Positions 11,601 through 26,125 of a stretch of DNA of 64,000 nucleotides are shown here, piece by piece. This stretch comes from Chondrosia reniformis. Its lineage: Eukaryota; Porifera; Demospongiae; Chondrillida; Chondrillidae. Location: positions 6,821,901 through 6,885,900 of the forward strand of contig OX359196.1 of assembly GCA_947172415.1 (NCBI GenBank). The letters run 5' to 3'. Made by a program: the position numbers and the translations under genes. Below the pieces are notes generated by a model that saw only the letters and a list, made by a program, of their open reading frames with translations, was not told the DNA's origin and searched no databases. Within the stretch, counting starts at the first letter, position 1; each line of letters begins with the position of its first letter.

Positions 11601-14600
11601 TTTTTTCTACCATTCCTAAATAGAGAGTACTACCGTACTCTATGATATATATGCATGTATGTCTGTACATTTATGTATTTGCGTGCACACATATATACAT
11701 ACATAGATATATATGTACATACAGTACTGTATATACATGTATAAGTATCAATATAACTGTGCATACGTACGATCCAAAGAAAAATTCCAAAATGTACACC
11801 TTGGAAAATAACCCTAAAGAATGATTTATATATAAATATTCATACGTATATCATATATACAATATATATATACATGTAGTTAATGGTCTATATATGTATA
11901 TAGTGTGAAAAAGATAAAAGGCATAGATGTATGCATGAAAAATAGCAACTAAACATTTTGTTATACCTGATCGTTCATTATTCCCAAAGTAATTGTTACA
12001 GCCTCCTCCAAATCAGATATTTGTTGTCCATCTCTAATGATAGAAAATGAAACCACTGCACTTCCCACTTCTGTTTCATTTGAGAAAAGCGGTGTGTTAT
12101 TTCTCTGTTGGAACAGTGTGGCATCAGTATACAAGGCGGCTGAGACACGGAGTGCAGTACTGTTGGGAACGGCTGATCCCGGTAGAGCTATGTTTGCTAA
12201 TGGAGGCCCCATGTTAGAGTTATTAACAATGCTGTCAGCAATGCTGGACAGGTCTGGTACAAGGGGTTTCTCCGGATCTACCATTACTGTCTGCACTTGA
12301 AGACCAAAGGATTCTCCAACAAACTGTAAAGTCTCATTTCCCTCCAATGGAACATTTTCAGTAACAGTCTGAAGAATATCTAGTAATCTGAGAGATGAAA
12401 GATAAGTGCTTGAGTAGATGTATTAATTTTGTAAAACAGGTTCATAAACACACATATCATCAAAATGGGTATTCAGAAAAAGGACACATGCATATATACC
12501 TTGATGAGGAATTTGTATTTTGTTGACTTGTTCTAATTGAATCTTGTGGTGCACTAGCCAACTGATCTACTGTTCCCAGTATATCTAAGGTCACCTGTAG
12601 ATTATATATTATATGTATATATATATATTGTATACGTAGCTAGTATATACATGGCTAACCATTAGTAAATAGTAATTGCACAATCTCTTGTAAATATGCA
12701 GTAAATGTACAATTATACATAGTGATAATGTCCTGAATTTTTCACAATATGACATACGTACATATGTCAATATTAGATGAGCTGGATGAATAGGAGGATA
12801 TAATGACAAAAACTCAAACTTACTCTCTCATCTTCCTGAATTTCTGAGGTAGGAATAACTTCCAAGAGATCAGCACTCAAAGCAACATCTTCAGTTCTCA
12901 GTTCTTCTGTGTTGTCTGTAATTGTTACTAAAGCACTCGCCAACTGAGCTCCACTATCAATCTGAAAAATATCAAAGAAAACGGTGTCTTAAAATGTTAA
13001 CAACTTTCAAGCTTAAAAGCATAACAAAAGACTATTACAAATTAACAAATTGCTCCCATAGATACATTTATCCTTTAAATGTCATCATAATGGCAGAGAA
13101 ATTGAATTATAAAACACCATAAAAAGCACATAAAAGAATATCATTCCTTAAAGCTGCCATTTTACTGGATATATATATTGGTACACATCCATATGTAAAT
13201 GCATAATAATTGTGAAGGTATATATAGATATACAATCTTGTATAGATGTGTATATATATACATAATAACTATTATGAGTTGCCCAAACTGTGACATATGC
13301 AATTTATGGAGGAGAACTTAGCTACCAACATATAGGTCAATATAACCATGGAGACTTTATAAGAATAACTATGGTACACATATATGAGGGAGTTTTGTAT
13401 ATAATTTAAATGTTATAAGAAAAATTAAATTAAACTTTTCTTACATTGACAAGTTCACACAAAGCTCTAGTCACTCCTGTTAAGTTGCAGTTAGAACATT
13501 CTGGATCACTCCATATTGCTCCAGTTGCAAAATCTCCTATACATTCTCTTGTGGCTACCAAATCAAGATCTTCAAATGTTGTGGAGCTAATACCACACGG
13601 ACATGGCTGCCTGGATTCCCCACCTATCTCAGTCTCTGACCAATAAACACCACCAATGTTTCCACACAGAGCCTCTTCAGCTGGACAACCATCTACATGT
13701 ATGTATACAGTACATATATGTATCTATCTACCTACCTATACCTACCTATACCTACGTATATACATATAACAATACCACATGAGTACGTATTTACATATGT
13801 AACACAGAGTGACTTGCATGGACGTACAACTGGCCTTTCACGAAAATTTTGGTGAAGTGCTTTATAATATAGCATACTTTATAGGATTAAAGTACTCAAT
13901 CCGTCTACTTTATGGACAACCATCTATATGTATATATACATATACATACTGTATGTATCTATCTACCTACAATACATGTCTTGAACATAAACTTACCAAA
14001 TCTAACTATTTGAGACACTTGAAATGGTTGGTTGATGACTTGAGATGCTTCCTGAACGACCTCTCGCAGCGGTACCACCAGTAGAGTGGACAACTGGAGG
14101 ATTTCTGTGGACTGATCTGTGTCAGTGACAGTGGTCACTAGAAGAACATTATCGGAAGCATCAGGTGGAGAAGAAACACTTATTATCTCTGATGTCAGAG
14201 TACCATTGCCACTCTGAAGTGTAAGCTCCATACCAGATAAGAGGGCATTGACCTGAGATTAAGATGTATAATCAAGCTACAGTAAATAGCTGCATGTACA
14301 TACGTACATGTACGTATAGCTGTATATATGTATAAATATGTACACACATACTTTACATATAGTGTATACTGTATATACGTACCATGTACTATACATAATA
14401 ATGTATATACAGTACCCACTTCTTCTATAAAACTACTGTTTTCATTTTGCTGTCTTCTCCTTCTACTGGACAAGTCAACAGTTACTGCCTGCTGAATAAG
14501 TCCTTCAAATATAAAGTATATATACGTATGTATATACATACTGTACATACACATTCCATATTGATATGTACGTACCTTTAATCAAGATTGATGCATTGTT

Positions 14601-17600
14601 TGAATCAACTGTTTCACTAAATGCTATACTGGTGGCTCTGCAGCGGTAGAATCCTCTGTCATTTGGTTGTATAGAATTGATTGTATACACTTGACCAAAC
14701 ACATCTAATGGCTTATCATCTTTGTACCACTGAATAAGTGGTTCAGGGTTGCCCATTGTCATACAAGATAGAGTTACTGAACTAAACAGTGCTACATCTT
14801 TGTCTTCTGGACCTTGAGTGATTTCAGGTGGTGTGTTTACGGTGACCTCTACAATGAAATCAAAATTAATATCCATGATTTCCTTGAATAATGCTATTAT
14901 TTAGATTATGTACATATGTACATACAAAGAGACGGTGTAAGAAAATTACAAAGTCTATTAGATAATCAGAGTGCAGTATAGATCAAAATACAGCCTTGTA
15001 AAGTATATGAACATTACCTCTACAACCTAAAGACACGAGTATAAACATGTTTACCTTCAGAACATGTTTTCCCTGTATAGTATCCACTTGAAGAGTCAGT
15101 ACACATACAAGTAAAGTCATCAATCCCATCAATACAGCGCCCTCCATTTTGACATGGACCAGAATCACAGTTATTAAAGACTACAATAACATTCCAAAGG
15201 TTCACATGATAATGTACACATATGTGTCTACATATATACAAATATATGTAAAATAGACATACAGTACATCTGTACACATTAGGTATAATTCCCTATTTAT
15301 ATTTACTCTATATAGGAATATCATTCTGTGATCTCACCTTTTACCAAAAGGTCAAATTGCCACACATTTTGACCAATAATGGGAGCCACAAATCCACTCA
15401 CTGCTCTACAGGAGTACTGTGCAGCATCACTTAACTGCAGTCTGGTAAAATTTAAGGAGCTGGTTCTATTCAAGATACCACCACCATTTTCTAAATCAGG
15501 GGTGGATGTAACTGTCACACGTGTTCCATCTCCTTGTAATATAGCTTCATTTCTCAACCATTGTATGGAAGGTTGAGGTAATCCACTAGCCGTGCATTGG
15601 AGAGTGATAGTAGATCCTTCTTCCCTTTCCAGTTGACCATTATGAAAAACAGTATCAACAGCTTCTCTTATAACTGAAATAGTTGGTCTCACTGGAAGAG
15701 GGTGATTAAAGTACTAAAACAATCTGTAAGTATATATGTATGTATATATGAACATGCCTGTACATAAATATGATGAATTCACATACACTTGTATTTCATT
15801 TATCAGAACTAGCTGATAAACAGGGACCCAGCCCATTTCCAGTGGGAGGGGCCAGCTTTACCAATTGGCATCTGGCCACCATTATCCACAGGACAGCTGT
15901 TAATAATCAAAGTGAGAATCAAGTCCAGAAACCTCAAATGCTTAATATATGTTTATACATGCTCTAACTGACCTACTGTATCTACAGTGAATGTGGGAGA
16001 TGATGTGTTTCCAATCTCATTCATAGCAACACATGAATATTCTCCAGCATCACTTAAGCTGAAGTTGCTTATCACTAATCTACTTGTTGCAATTCTGTCC
16101 TGAACACTTTCAGATGTACTGATATTTAGGATGGAGCTCTCCTTCATCCAGATTATTGATGGAGGTGGATTGGCAATGGCCTGGCATTCTACAGTGAGCA
16201 CTTCTCCCTCAACGACATCACGAATTTCAGAAGGTGTCAACAAGAATGCTGGTGGACCTGGTATTGAATAAATAATTGACATGCAAAGCAGTTAAACACA
16301 ATTGACCAGATAGAGAAACTATGTATATGCTCTTTCACATTTTAGTCGAAGACAATATATGCATAAATTCACACATTTACTTCCTACGTATATAATACAT
16401 ATAGGTATAACCTGTGTACAGTATATATATATTTGTGTTATACATATACTGTACGTATGTATGTATGACAAAACTATACCCAGTATGGTAATGAAAGCTG
16501 ATGTGCTGTCTGGACCAAAACTGTTGGAAACTGAACAGTTGTATTCACCCTCATCACTTCCTGCAACTCCAACAACTGTCAATGTACTGACACTATTGTT
16601 ACTGACAATCTCATACTTGTTAGCAATAGTAGAGATCCTTTCCCCTCTAAATCTCCACACAAACACTGGACTAGGGTCCGCCACTGCAGGACATGTTAAA
16701 ATGAGACTTTGACCTTCCACAACAGTTGTGTTCCGCAGAGGAGTGGTTATTTGAGGAGATACTGCATAACAAATGGTTTATGGTTATATATATATATATT
16801 GTGGGATTAAGGTACCGTATATAGTACATATATGTATATAGTTCTATGTTATGAATATTGCAATAAAGCATAACCAATGATATGTAGCTTACCTCCAGTG
16901 ACCATGAGGGTAATCTCAGCTGAAGCTGTTCCAACCGCATTGCTAACATTAACACTGTATGTCCCTGCATCTACTCTTCTGGCTCTTTGTATCCTCAATG
17001 TGAGTCTGTCTTCAGAAAACACATAATTATCTCCTTCACCACTTCCTAAGTCAAATGTACCACTACTGCTAGTTATCGTCCACACAATGTCGTCAGGTGA
17101 GACTGGAGGCACAGCTTGTGTGATGGAGAAGGAGAGGACTATGGAATCATCTCTACTAACTGAGACAGATGTTTCGTTATTAGAAACTATCCTTGGTATT
17201 TCTGTGAATGAAACAGTAAACAGTAATAGATAAAACATGTAGTTTAAATATGATATTACTCTCATTATATACATATACACCTCAGTGAATTTGTAGCTTC
17301 ATTATACACCATAGAAGTGCACATTATGGACATTGAAGCTTAAAGTCCCTGAAATAAGGACACCCCATAACTAGAACATTTAATTTAGACGTTGTTAAAA
17401 GTGTCTGGATTATAGAGGTTCCACTGTATGTGTTTATATGCAGACAAATCATCTTTCACATATATAGATATATATATGCACACATGCATGCTTAGTGAAT
17501 TATACACTTTACATAATAAATGCATTATACACACATAATACCCCACCCACTCATATGTGAGCAATGAGCCAATGGGTGGAACTACAGTCACACTGTAAAT

Positions 17601-20600
17601 TGTATACATTGTAGAATATACCAATTAACTTACTTCTGGATACATTGCTCACTACTCCAGCAAAGCTCCAGCTCCCCAGACCAACACTTGTAGCTGCTCT
17701 AACCCTGATCGTGCAGTTTGACAGTGAGCTACTGTTACCAGTGATGAATAAGTGAGTGGACATTGTTATGTTATAGTAGATTTCAGTTGACTGGCTGTCT
17801 GTGGAATAGGCTTTGTGAACCTCATAGTATAGTATGATCCCATTGGGTCTGAGAGGTGGTTCCCAGGTAACAAGAAGAGTATCATTATTTATTACCGACA
17901 ATGACACATTTACAGGAGCTGAGGGAACTATATAGTAAAATACCATGTGGATATAATGAAATGGAGATACATAATATCTAAAAACTTTCAAACCTACCAT
18001 CTTGGAGAGTTCTGATTTCACTTGTTGAAGAGTTAGATGAGAAATCATAAATGTTTACTGCTATCACTGATATCTTATAAACTGAATATGGCTCCAGTCC
18101 ACTCAAAGTGATGGACTCAGTGGGACAATCCAGAGGGTAATAGTCAGAGTACATAGGATGTACTTCATATGTTACATTTGTTGTTTGGTAAAATGTCTCA
18201 TTAATAAGGTTTTTAGTAGAGACACCTCGATATGTAACTTCATAAAAGCTAATACCACCAGCAGTTTGTAAAGGACTCTGCCATTCTACTTGAAGTGTAT
18301 TTGCAGTGTTATTCACAACAGTGACATTGATTGGAGGTGAAGGAGCTATTGAAACAAATCAGAGTCTATATCATACATCCATACATGTCCACAGTTAAGT
18401 GTACAAGATTATATTTTCTCACCTCCTGCTAGAGTTCTTCCATTAACAGACCTACTGTAACTACTCAAGCCAATGTTATTTCCAGCTCTAATGTTGATAT
18501 AGTAATTCCAACTTGAATATAAGTTACTCAAGTTAAATGATGTGTTTCCATTAATTGTAATAGTATTGGAGAAGTAACCACGCTGGCAGTTATATATAGA
18601 GTAGTAATAATAATACGAGGAGCCATATGCATTGCCATAGCAGTATACTTGATAGTGAGTAATGATTCCATTTGACTTGTCAGGTGGTTCCCATGTCAGT
18701 AGGAGACTAGTGTTGCTAATTGATGATATCTTTAGGAAACGTGGAGCTGATGATGGAACTGTAGTACATGCAAACATATACATAATATGTGACATACTGC
18801 ACATATGTACGTACGTATATGTGTAAGCTGCTAATATAATTGCTACTTACCACTTTCAAGTGTTCTACTAAGCACACTTGTATATTTGTCTAATACAGAG
18901 ACTGATATTTCATATTCTGAGTATGGTTCCAATGAAGTTATTTTATAAACCATGCTGTTAATGTCAACAGTAGCTTCCATTACATCATAAAATGATCCAC
19001 TGACTGAGTTTTCTGAAGATATTCCTCTGTATCTTATTTGATAATATCTTGTATTGTTAATAAGGTCAACCGAAGAGTCCCATTCTACTGTTAAGGATGT
19101 TGCAGTCTTGTCCAAAACAGTTATGTTGAACAAAGGAAAATATCCTGAACAATGTTACCAACAAGAGAGCTTAAAACGTTTATATACTATATATATCTAT
19201 ATGCATCTATACATCACCCCATCCATCCATCCATCCACCTAATTATCTATCTACGTATGTCTATAATTGTATTTGACTTACTTTCACTGAACATTAAAGT
19301 AACAACTTCAGATGAGGAATTCCCTTCTCCAACACTTGTCCTAGCAACCACCGTGATTATGTATATTGATAGATAGGTCAAATCTGTTAAGGTTACTTGA
19401 TTCTTTTTAGTAGTCACTGATTTCACATCTGAACTGTTTGCTGAAGTATTTAAAGTTGTAGTCATATATTCAACCTTGTAGTCAACAATAATTCCATTAG
19501 GATTGAGTGGTAGGTCCCAGAAAACAGATAGCGTAGTGTTATCTATAGCAGTTGCCTTCACATTCACTGGAGGTGATGGAACTATAGGGAAGATATGGCT
19601 GTTAACTATATATGTACACATGCAGTCGAGAGAGGCTATAGTAACAGATATAGACATACCATCCTCAAAAGTACTTCTTCTAATGCATGAATAACTGCTG
19701 GTATACACTTCATTCCGTGTAAAAACACAAATTTGATAGTCTGAATATGGTTCTAATCCACTCAGATAAACTGATGTCTCTGTAAAGTTCACACTTAAAG
19801 TTACAGAACGGTAGAAATTGTTGTCAACTCTATTAGGTGTGAACCGTCCATCATAGTAAACTCCATATTGTATGATAGAACCATGAGGTTGAGGAGGAGG
19901 TTGCCATTCAATCAGCAGAGAGGTAGATGTTTTTATTTGTACTTGAATTGTTTTTGGAGGTAGTGGACCTGGAAAATATACCATACATATAAAATACATC
20001 AATGCTAAAAGTCACATTTAAAGTATGTATAAACTAACGAGTGATTTGAGATATAAAAGGAGTGAATTCTCCAGGACCAATATTTGTAACAGCTCTTACT
20101 CTAAAACTGTGGGTTGATGATGGAATTAAATTTGTAATGTATACATAGGTACGAATTATAGATATTGATGATATCTGAGAAAATCCATTTTCTTGATCAG
20201 TTTCTGCAGTAGTTTCATTGCCAACATATTGTACTTCATAGTATTGTATAATACCATTTGGTCTAGCTGGTTGAGACCACCTGAGTCTAACTGTATCAGG
20301 GACGATATAAGAAATAGAGCTGTGTAGATTTTGAGGTTCTGAAGGAACTGTATATAAAATAAGCAAAAAGAAGAGAGGATGTAAATATAGATTTAAATAT
20401 GAACAAAATTCAAATGTGGAGGTCCTTGGTGCATGAACATTGTGTTGATCTCCATTTAGGACTAAACTGACAGTTTGATGGTCACGATTTTCTGCTATTT
20501 GAAAGCCTATTAGGTCTGATCTCACACAGTCATTCCACCTCATCTTGGGCTTGTATTGTGATTTTTCCTTCTTCTACATAGTCAGCCAAATAGGATTTGC

Positions 20601-22717
20601 TGTTGTCTCTGGATTGACCTAACCATTTTAGCACAGTCTAGCTGCTTGCCCATACTACTTGCAGGGGCATAGAGCAGTATGGCCTAGCAACTTTTGTCAT
20701 TTTCACACCTTGAACCGATTAATGAAGCAATTGTTGCATAAGCTCAATAGAGTTGGTCACTCTAGCTGTTGACACTTTTATTTGCTCTGAAGGTATTAAT
20801 GTCACCCTTAAATTACTACTTCAGAAATTCCTTTAGCAGATCAAGTGAGATGCTACCCTGGGTGTTAGCAAAGCCTCAAAGACAAAGAGCTTCTAAAACA
20901 TACTTGGGTTGGTTGTCTACTTAAGGCTGAGCAAGAGGAACTTCCAACTGTGATAGATCCTCATCCAATCACTACATCATGTAGGTCAAGTGCCAAAAGA
21001 CCATGTTTGTCCTCTCCTTCATCTTTCTTTAACTGTCCTACCTCACTGATGTGGGATCTTGTACTTTGTAAACAATTACTTGTTTGAGCAAAATCTGGCT
21101 TATTTGTTGAGCTTTCAAAGTCAGCTGAGAAATGTGTGCAAGAATGTCTAATGATGATGGACCTCCTTGGGAGGCACTTCCTTGTTATATTATAAAGTGG
21201 CTTGAAAAGAATTCTGGCAACATCCTTCTCGACTGCATGCAATGACTGAATAACATTTTCAAACCATCCACATGCTGTTTTAAAAATAACTGCCATTGAT
21301 TATACAAGGTGTGAAATTGACTTTAGTTGCTAGACCCTACATAAAATTCCCTCCATCAAGAGGAAGTATAGGGTCTAGTGGCTAGACTAGTTCCAAGCCA
21401 GACTTCAATCTGGCCCCTTTCCAGATGACTTGCCTGGCATGGGTGACCCTACCAGTAGCTAAGCTATATACCCTCAGTATGACCCACTTGGTTGCATGGA
21501 ATATGTTACATCATCCTCACTATATACAGGAAGGTATATACCCAACCGGTCAGGACATCGCTGTCCATATATCTACTTATATGCTAAAAACTAAATATAT
21601 ATGACTCATGTTAATTTGGGGAAACAATAGTGTGATTATAAATTTGGTTACATTAAATCTACTTGAGACTTACCTGCTGGTGTGGGTGTGGGTGATGAGG
21701 ACAATTCATATGTTGTTTTAAGTCTTGTAGTCGAAGTGACATCTATGATACATGTCTGACATTCATCAACCGAAGTGTTACTTACAACTATAGATGGAGG
21801 TTCTGCAATCAAAGCTGTTTCAATGTTAGCTCTCTCGGTTGTATCAACTGAAGTTGTATCTATGGGTGTAGATGGAGATTCTGTAATCAAAGTTGTTTCA
21901 ATGTTAGCTCTCTTAGATTTATCAACTGAAGTTGTATCTATATGTGTAGATGGAGGTTCTGCAATCAAAGTTGTTTCAATGTTAGCTCTCTCAGATTTAT
22001 CAACTGAAGTTGTATCTATGGGTGTAGATGGAGGTTCTGCAATCAAAGTTGTTTCAATATTAGTTGTCTTGGTTTTATTAACTGAAGTTGTATCAATGGG
22101 TGTAGATGGAGGTTCTGTAATCAAAGTTGTTTCAATGTTAGCTGTCTCGGATTTATCAGCTGAAGTTGTATCTATGGGTGTAGATGGAGGTTCTGTAATC
22201 AAAGTTGTTTCAATGTTAGTTGTCTCGGATTTATCAACTGAAGTTGTATCGTTGAGTGTTGAATTTGCATTGGTGATGCATAATCCTAATGAATGAATTC
22301 AAAGAGTAGATTATTCTTATAAAACTACTTTTGAACCTAATATATAATAAATTCAGTGGATGTCGGATTAGTAACGATCAAACTTCAAATATCGTCATAA
22401 CCAAATTTCGTTCTAAAATTACTACATAATCGCTTTTCAAACTTTTCGGGCACACACTGTATCCGAAGATCAAAAAGAAAGCTTATTTTATATTAGTACG
22501 TAGGACAGTTCATAACGAACACGACCAAATTTCGGTTTGAAAAAAACGGGTTTAAGCAATTATTTAACCTTAATTTGGTTTATAACGAACTTTCAGTTAC
22601 AAAATTTAGGAAGATCAGTTCTGTACTAATCAATATTATTATTCAATAAATAGAAATGAACACAGACTAACCTAAAGTGAAAAGAAATATAATTTTCCAG
22701 CCACAATCCCTGCCCAT
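8620..22717 (-). CDS. Gene B: complete adhesion G-protein-coupled receptor
   Basis: Exons: 22717-22672, 22285-21674, 20347-20039, 19968-19660, 19581-19282, 19144-18851, 18758-18423, 18345-17998, 17927-17634, 17201-16893, 16761-16480, 16257-15973, 15691-15338, 15180-15055, 14848-14576, 14502-14420, 14252-13997, 13692-13445, 12961-12824, 12594-12500, 12387-11967, 11813-11771, 10947-10844, 10581-10448, 9887-9625, 9553-9487, 9388-8620. Every junction keeps phase; 7098 nt give 2365 residues. Domains: signal peptide; Ser/Thr repeats (to ~219); seven FN3 (220-949); Ig1 lacking both cysteines; Ig2-4; one EGF (1360-1401); Ig5; RRRR in exon 16, a possible furin site; HormR (1606-1688); GAIN; GPS with CTFWNFS...GAWDNSGC...CECDHLTNF, so cleavage at HL/T is expected; 7TM; cytoplasmic tail ending DSL. 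Cell-surface receptor with a probable tethered agonist after the GPS; ligand unknown. Exons 2-15 are all phase 1-1, one domain each. Confidence 0.93.
9902..10104. repeat. 48-bp tandem repeat, 4 copies, upstream of a 7TM exon acceptor in gene B
   Basis: Four almost identical 48-bp units containing atggcccctcccacagg lie in the intron just before gene B exon 25 (starts 9887). Gene C has five units at 27590-27838. Confidence 0.92.
20400..21500 (-). mobile_element. LINE-like relic in intron 2 of gene B
   Basis: Minus strand 20640-20420 reads [20 protein letters not shown], then in another frame [20 protein letters not shown], the pattern after reverse transcriptase in many LINEs. Frames are broken. 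An open stretch 21296-20961 ([10 protein letters not shown]...) is unrecognised. The copy in gene C is at 38090-39200. Confidence 0.5.
21775..22285 (-). repeat. Coding minisatellite of gene B (78-bp units)
   Basis: Six to seven 26-residue Ser/Thr-rich units ([20 protein letters not shown]) in a 612-nt exon. Same unit as gene A, fewer copies; same length as gene C. Confidence 0.88.
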
Positions 22718-23519
22718 TTCTCCCTGAGAATTGTCCACAGCAGTGAAAACTATACTGTACACATATACTCAGCTGAATATATATACTTTACAAGATCCAT
22801 AACTAACTATATAGGTATGTATATACACATACCTTATACTGTCAGGCATTCTATATATTATATATTATTGCTAAACTGACTATACAAATTATGTATAATT
22901 GTATAGTGATGTATGTATAGGCTTATACACGCAGCTGTACACAAATACTTTGTGAAACCTGATTGCTTATCACGGTATGTTACTATATATATATGTACAA
23001 TATACAGTAAGTGTATTATACAAGGCTACTACATGGGTGACTTGTAATTCACAAAGTATATATACATAACAAGACTTAGTGTAAATAGGCTACCTTTTAT
23101 ACATGCTCCAGGTGGAATGGACCGGAACGAACAAATGCTTAACCTATAACACCCAGTTCACAAGAGGGATATATTCTATTGCTATATAAATAGCTGATAA
23201 GCACTCCTACATGAATACATATATCATGTACATGCCATTAGTAATGTTGTGAGCTTTAAATTCCAAACTACAAAATTATATTTAATAACTGCACCGTTAG
23301 ATCAATGAGTTAAAAGATGAAGAGTTATATATATATTATTGCAATAACAAATTAAATAACTTTACCAGCATTTCAACTAGAGGATCAGCAGTATAGTTGA
23401 CTACTGTCTAGTACCACCTAAATACATAAATTACTACAGCAATTTTGACCTAAGAAGGGCCAAATTACCCAACCACATGTCTCTTGAAATGGAATCTAAG
23501 CATACCTGTAGACAAAGGC

Positions 23520-24240
23520 ACTGAAGAAACTGTCAGAGGCGAGGAGCCCCTTTTGAACAATAAACCAATTAGAATATCAATACACTTTATAGATGATTTA
23601 ATGAGGAACTAACTAGCAATCTAGACATATCCTCTGTTTCCATTGAAGACAACTATAACAATCTCTACAAATTACTGCTGTTGGCACTACCCAAAACTAC
23701 ATGCAGAATGAGCAACATACATTAACACAAAGAGAAAATCTTGATGGAATAAAAAATTAGGAGAAACTTGCTTTGTTGACTTCAAAAGCATTTGACTATA
23801 TCAACAGGGAACACTGTCTTAATTCCATTTCATATAATATTAATAGGCTAGCTTTTAATAGGTAGACTAGGGAAATAGATAAGATAGAAGGAAATAGTAG
23901 GTCTGGTGGGAGGTTGGCCTTTTACAGGCAATTGAAGAGATGTCCATGTGCAGAAGCATATGTAATGATGGGGTGTCATGCAAGGAGGAGACCTGGCTAC
24001 ACTCAGATGTGGATGTCTTCTGCTTCAAATAGAAGTAGGTAGGATCTGGCAACCTATAGTGCCACCGGAGGATATAGGATCTGTAAACTGTGCCAACTTG
24101 ATGAGGTCAAGGATGCATCACACCTTTTAATCACATGTCCAATCCTACACAACCTAAGATGTAAGTTATTCACAGAATGCAGTCAAATCATCCCTAATTT
24201 TCACTCGTTTAACACATTGTAAAAAACGTTATTCATTCTC
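23520..24240 (+). mobile_element. LINE reverse-transcriptase relic, second copy
   Basis: Duplicate of 6480-7200, with the same broken FVDFK/FDYINREHC motif and downstream DEVKDASHFLITCPILHNLR. It was carried along in the segmental duplication rather than inserted independently. Confidence 0.62.
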
Positions 24241-24469
24241 TCATATCCGAATAAACCAATTACTAACTTAATCTAATATATGTACTTACAGCGTAAATCA
24301 CTTTCATGATTTTGACATAGTTTTATAAGCATAAACCAACACCCTTAAGCTTCACTCCCCCGAGAAAAGAATGTGACTTGTTAACCAAAGCTGGTTGGGC
24401 CATGATTTGAACCTACTATTGGATGATGCATGATCTAATTAGAATAATATTACTGTCATGAATGATGTG

Positions 24470-24870
24470 TGATCATGACAGTAATATTGTTCTAATTAGA
24501 TAGTTCACAGTGTATATCATAACAAGTCTGAATATACACAGTATATGAATTACCTTCTGTACAGATTTTTAGACCCCATCATTGTGATCTGTACAAGGTG
24601 CATCATAGAAGTAATTATTCCTGGTGAAATATGTAAGGTATATGTAAGTAGATATGTAAACAGAGAACCGGTATTTCATTGGGGGAATACACTGTACATT
24701 CCTAAACCAATAAAGGAGTGTCTACAAGTGTAAACAATCTTTTGTGAAATGATTGACATTCTGTGCTTAGCTAGTCTACATATATGGAGAGTCCCCCTCC
24801 TTCAACCTACGCACAGACACTAAGAAAAGAAATTCTTGTAGATGACATTACTTCTAACAATAATGTAAGA
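24470..24870 (-). pseudogene. Second copy of the PIK3C3-like relic
   Basis: Same arrangement as 7430-7780, with the donor-side stretch attaccttctgtacagattt and the gaaatgattgacattctg stretch. Frames broken. Confidence 0.42.
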
Positions 24871-25247
24871 ACTGTAAAGGGTGATTTAAAATAAAAAGTA
24901 GCTCAGGGGAATACATACGTATAAACAAATAGAACATTTCATAGAAGGCAATTATTCATGTTGAAAGTTGTAATTATAAAGTATATATAAGTGTAAAGAA
25001 AAATTGATGTTAAAGCTAATTACAATCTAGAACTAAATATATATACAGTGCAAGTTATTTGTAAGTGCTCTGACTCCTAGGATAACTACATATATACATA
25101 CAATCAAGTTATTGTAGTCATTTTTAAACTTTAAATTTGAACTGCATACATGTATGTATGTATGTATTACTAGTACTTTGAATGTAGTTGGAATCATATA
25201 TGAAACATTTTGTGTGACATATATACATACAATATTATATACAGAAT

Positions 25248-25572
25248 AGGGCAGGCGAGAGGGAGGGACAGGGGCAGGGGGAGGGACAGGGGTAGGGGCA
25301 GGGGAGAGGGGGAGGGACAGGGGTAAGGGAGAGGGAGGGACAGGGGCAAGGGGAGGGACAGGGGCAGGGGCAAGGGAGAGGGAGGGACAGGGGCAGGGGC
25401 AAGGGAGAGGGAGGGACAGGGGCAGGGGCAGGGGAGAGGGGGAGGGACAGGGGCAGGGGAGAGGGAGGGACAGGGGCAGGGACAGGGGAGAGGGAGGGAC
25501 AGGGGCAGGGGGAGGGACAGGGGCAGGGACAGGGGGAGGGACAGGGGAGAGGGGAGAGGGAGGGGCAGGGTT
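25248..25572. repeat. G-rich hexamer satellite, about 325 bp
   Basis: Repeats of gggaca, ggggca and gagagggag variants. Purine-rich on the plus strand and joined at its right end to the GGH exon-5 relic. Confidence 0.92.
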
Positions 25573-25622
25573 AACTAACCTCAGTTAGGACGGCTTCATT
25601 GTGGTTGTTTATAGTGATTGCA
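25573..25622 (-). pseudogene. Relic of GGH exon 5, second copy
   Basis: taactaacctcagttaggac and the following bases match 54346-54396, as at 8083-8130. Confidence 0.7.
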
Positions 25623-25885
25623 TATACGTAATATAAGCAAAAAGTAGCTAGTATGCTTAATGACTGTCTTGTGTTACCCCACCTCCAAAGAAATGTTACG
25701 ACTATAAGACCTAAGGGTAGACTTATGTGATGTATCCTACTTGTGTCTTGTAATAGTTATGCTGAGTCTGTTTTGCCTGTACAAGCCAGATTACTAATTC
25801 ATAAAATTTAATTGTCTTACACAATTAACATCTCGACTTTTGCCACCAAAATAGTGTATATAAGGCCCCTAGATTTAGCATAGAG

Positions 25886-26125
25886 AGCCAAGGATTCACA
25901 GAAGATCAAGAAAAAGAAGACTCCCAGGATCACTGATGAAGGGTGGAATTCCCAGAAACAGCTGTCTGACCCAGTGGAGAAGAAGATAAAAGAAAGGAAA
26001 AGAAGAAAGAAAAAACTCCTGTATCTTCATCCAAAGCTCTCTTTAGGTTTAAATCCCATATAGGCTTTTTTACAGAATAGGCATAGCATGTAGGAAAATG
26101 GTATATATTAGATTTTTCATGTACA
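25886..26125. repeat. Dispersed repeat family, copy in B-C spacer
   Basis: About 240 bp from ttcacagaagatcaagaaaa to tagatttttcatg. It is shared with 44556-44790 and 63656-63900, with truncated or partial copies at 8442-8490 and 58605-58680. Class unknown. Confidence 0.8.

Noticed and set aside
11642..11824. Small plus-strand open frame between GAIN exons
   Set aside because: AT-rich simple sequence; its antisense holds the 43-nt GPS exon of gene B.
20961..21296. Stand-alone 111-codon minus-strand gene (also 38652-38987 and 2564-2830)
   Set aside because: Lies in receptor intron 2 within LINE-like debris, is shortened in gene A, and has no recognised domain.
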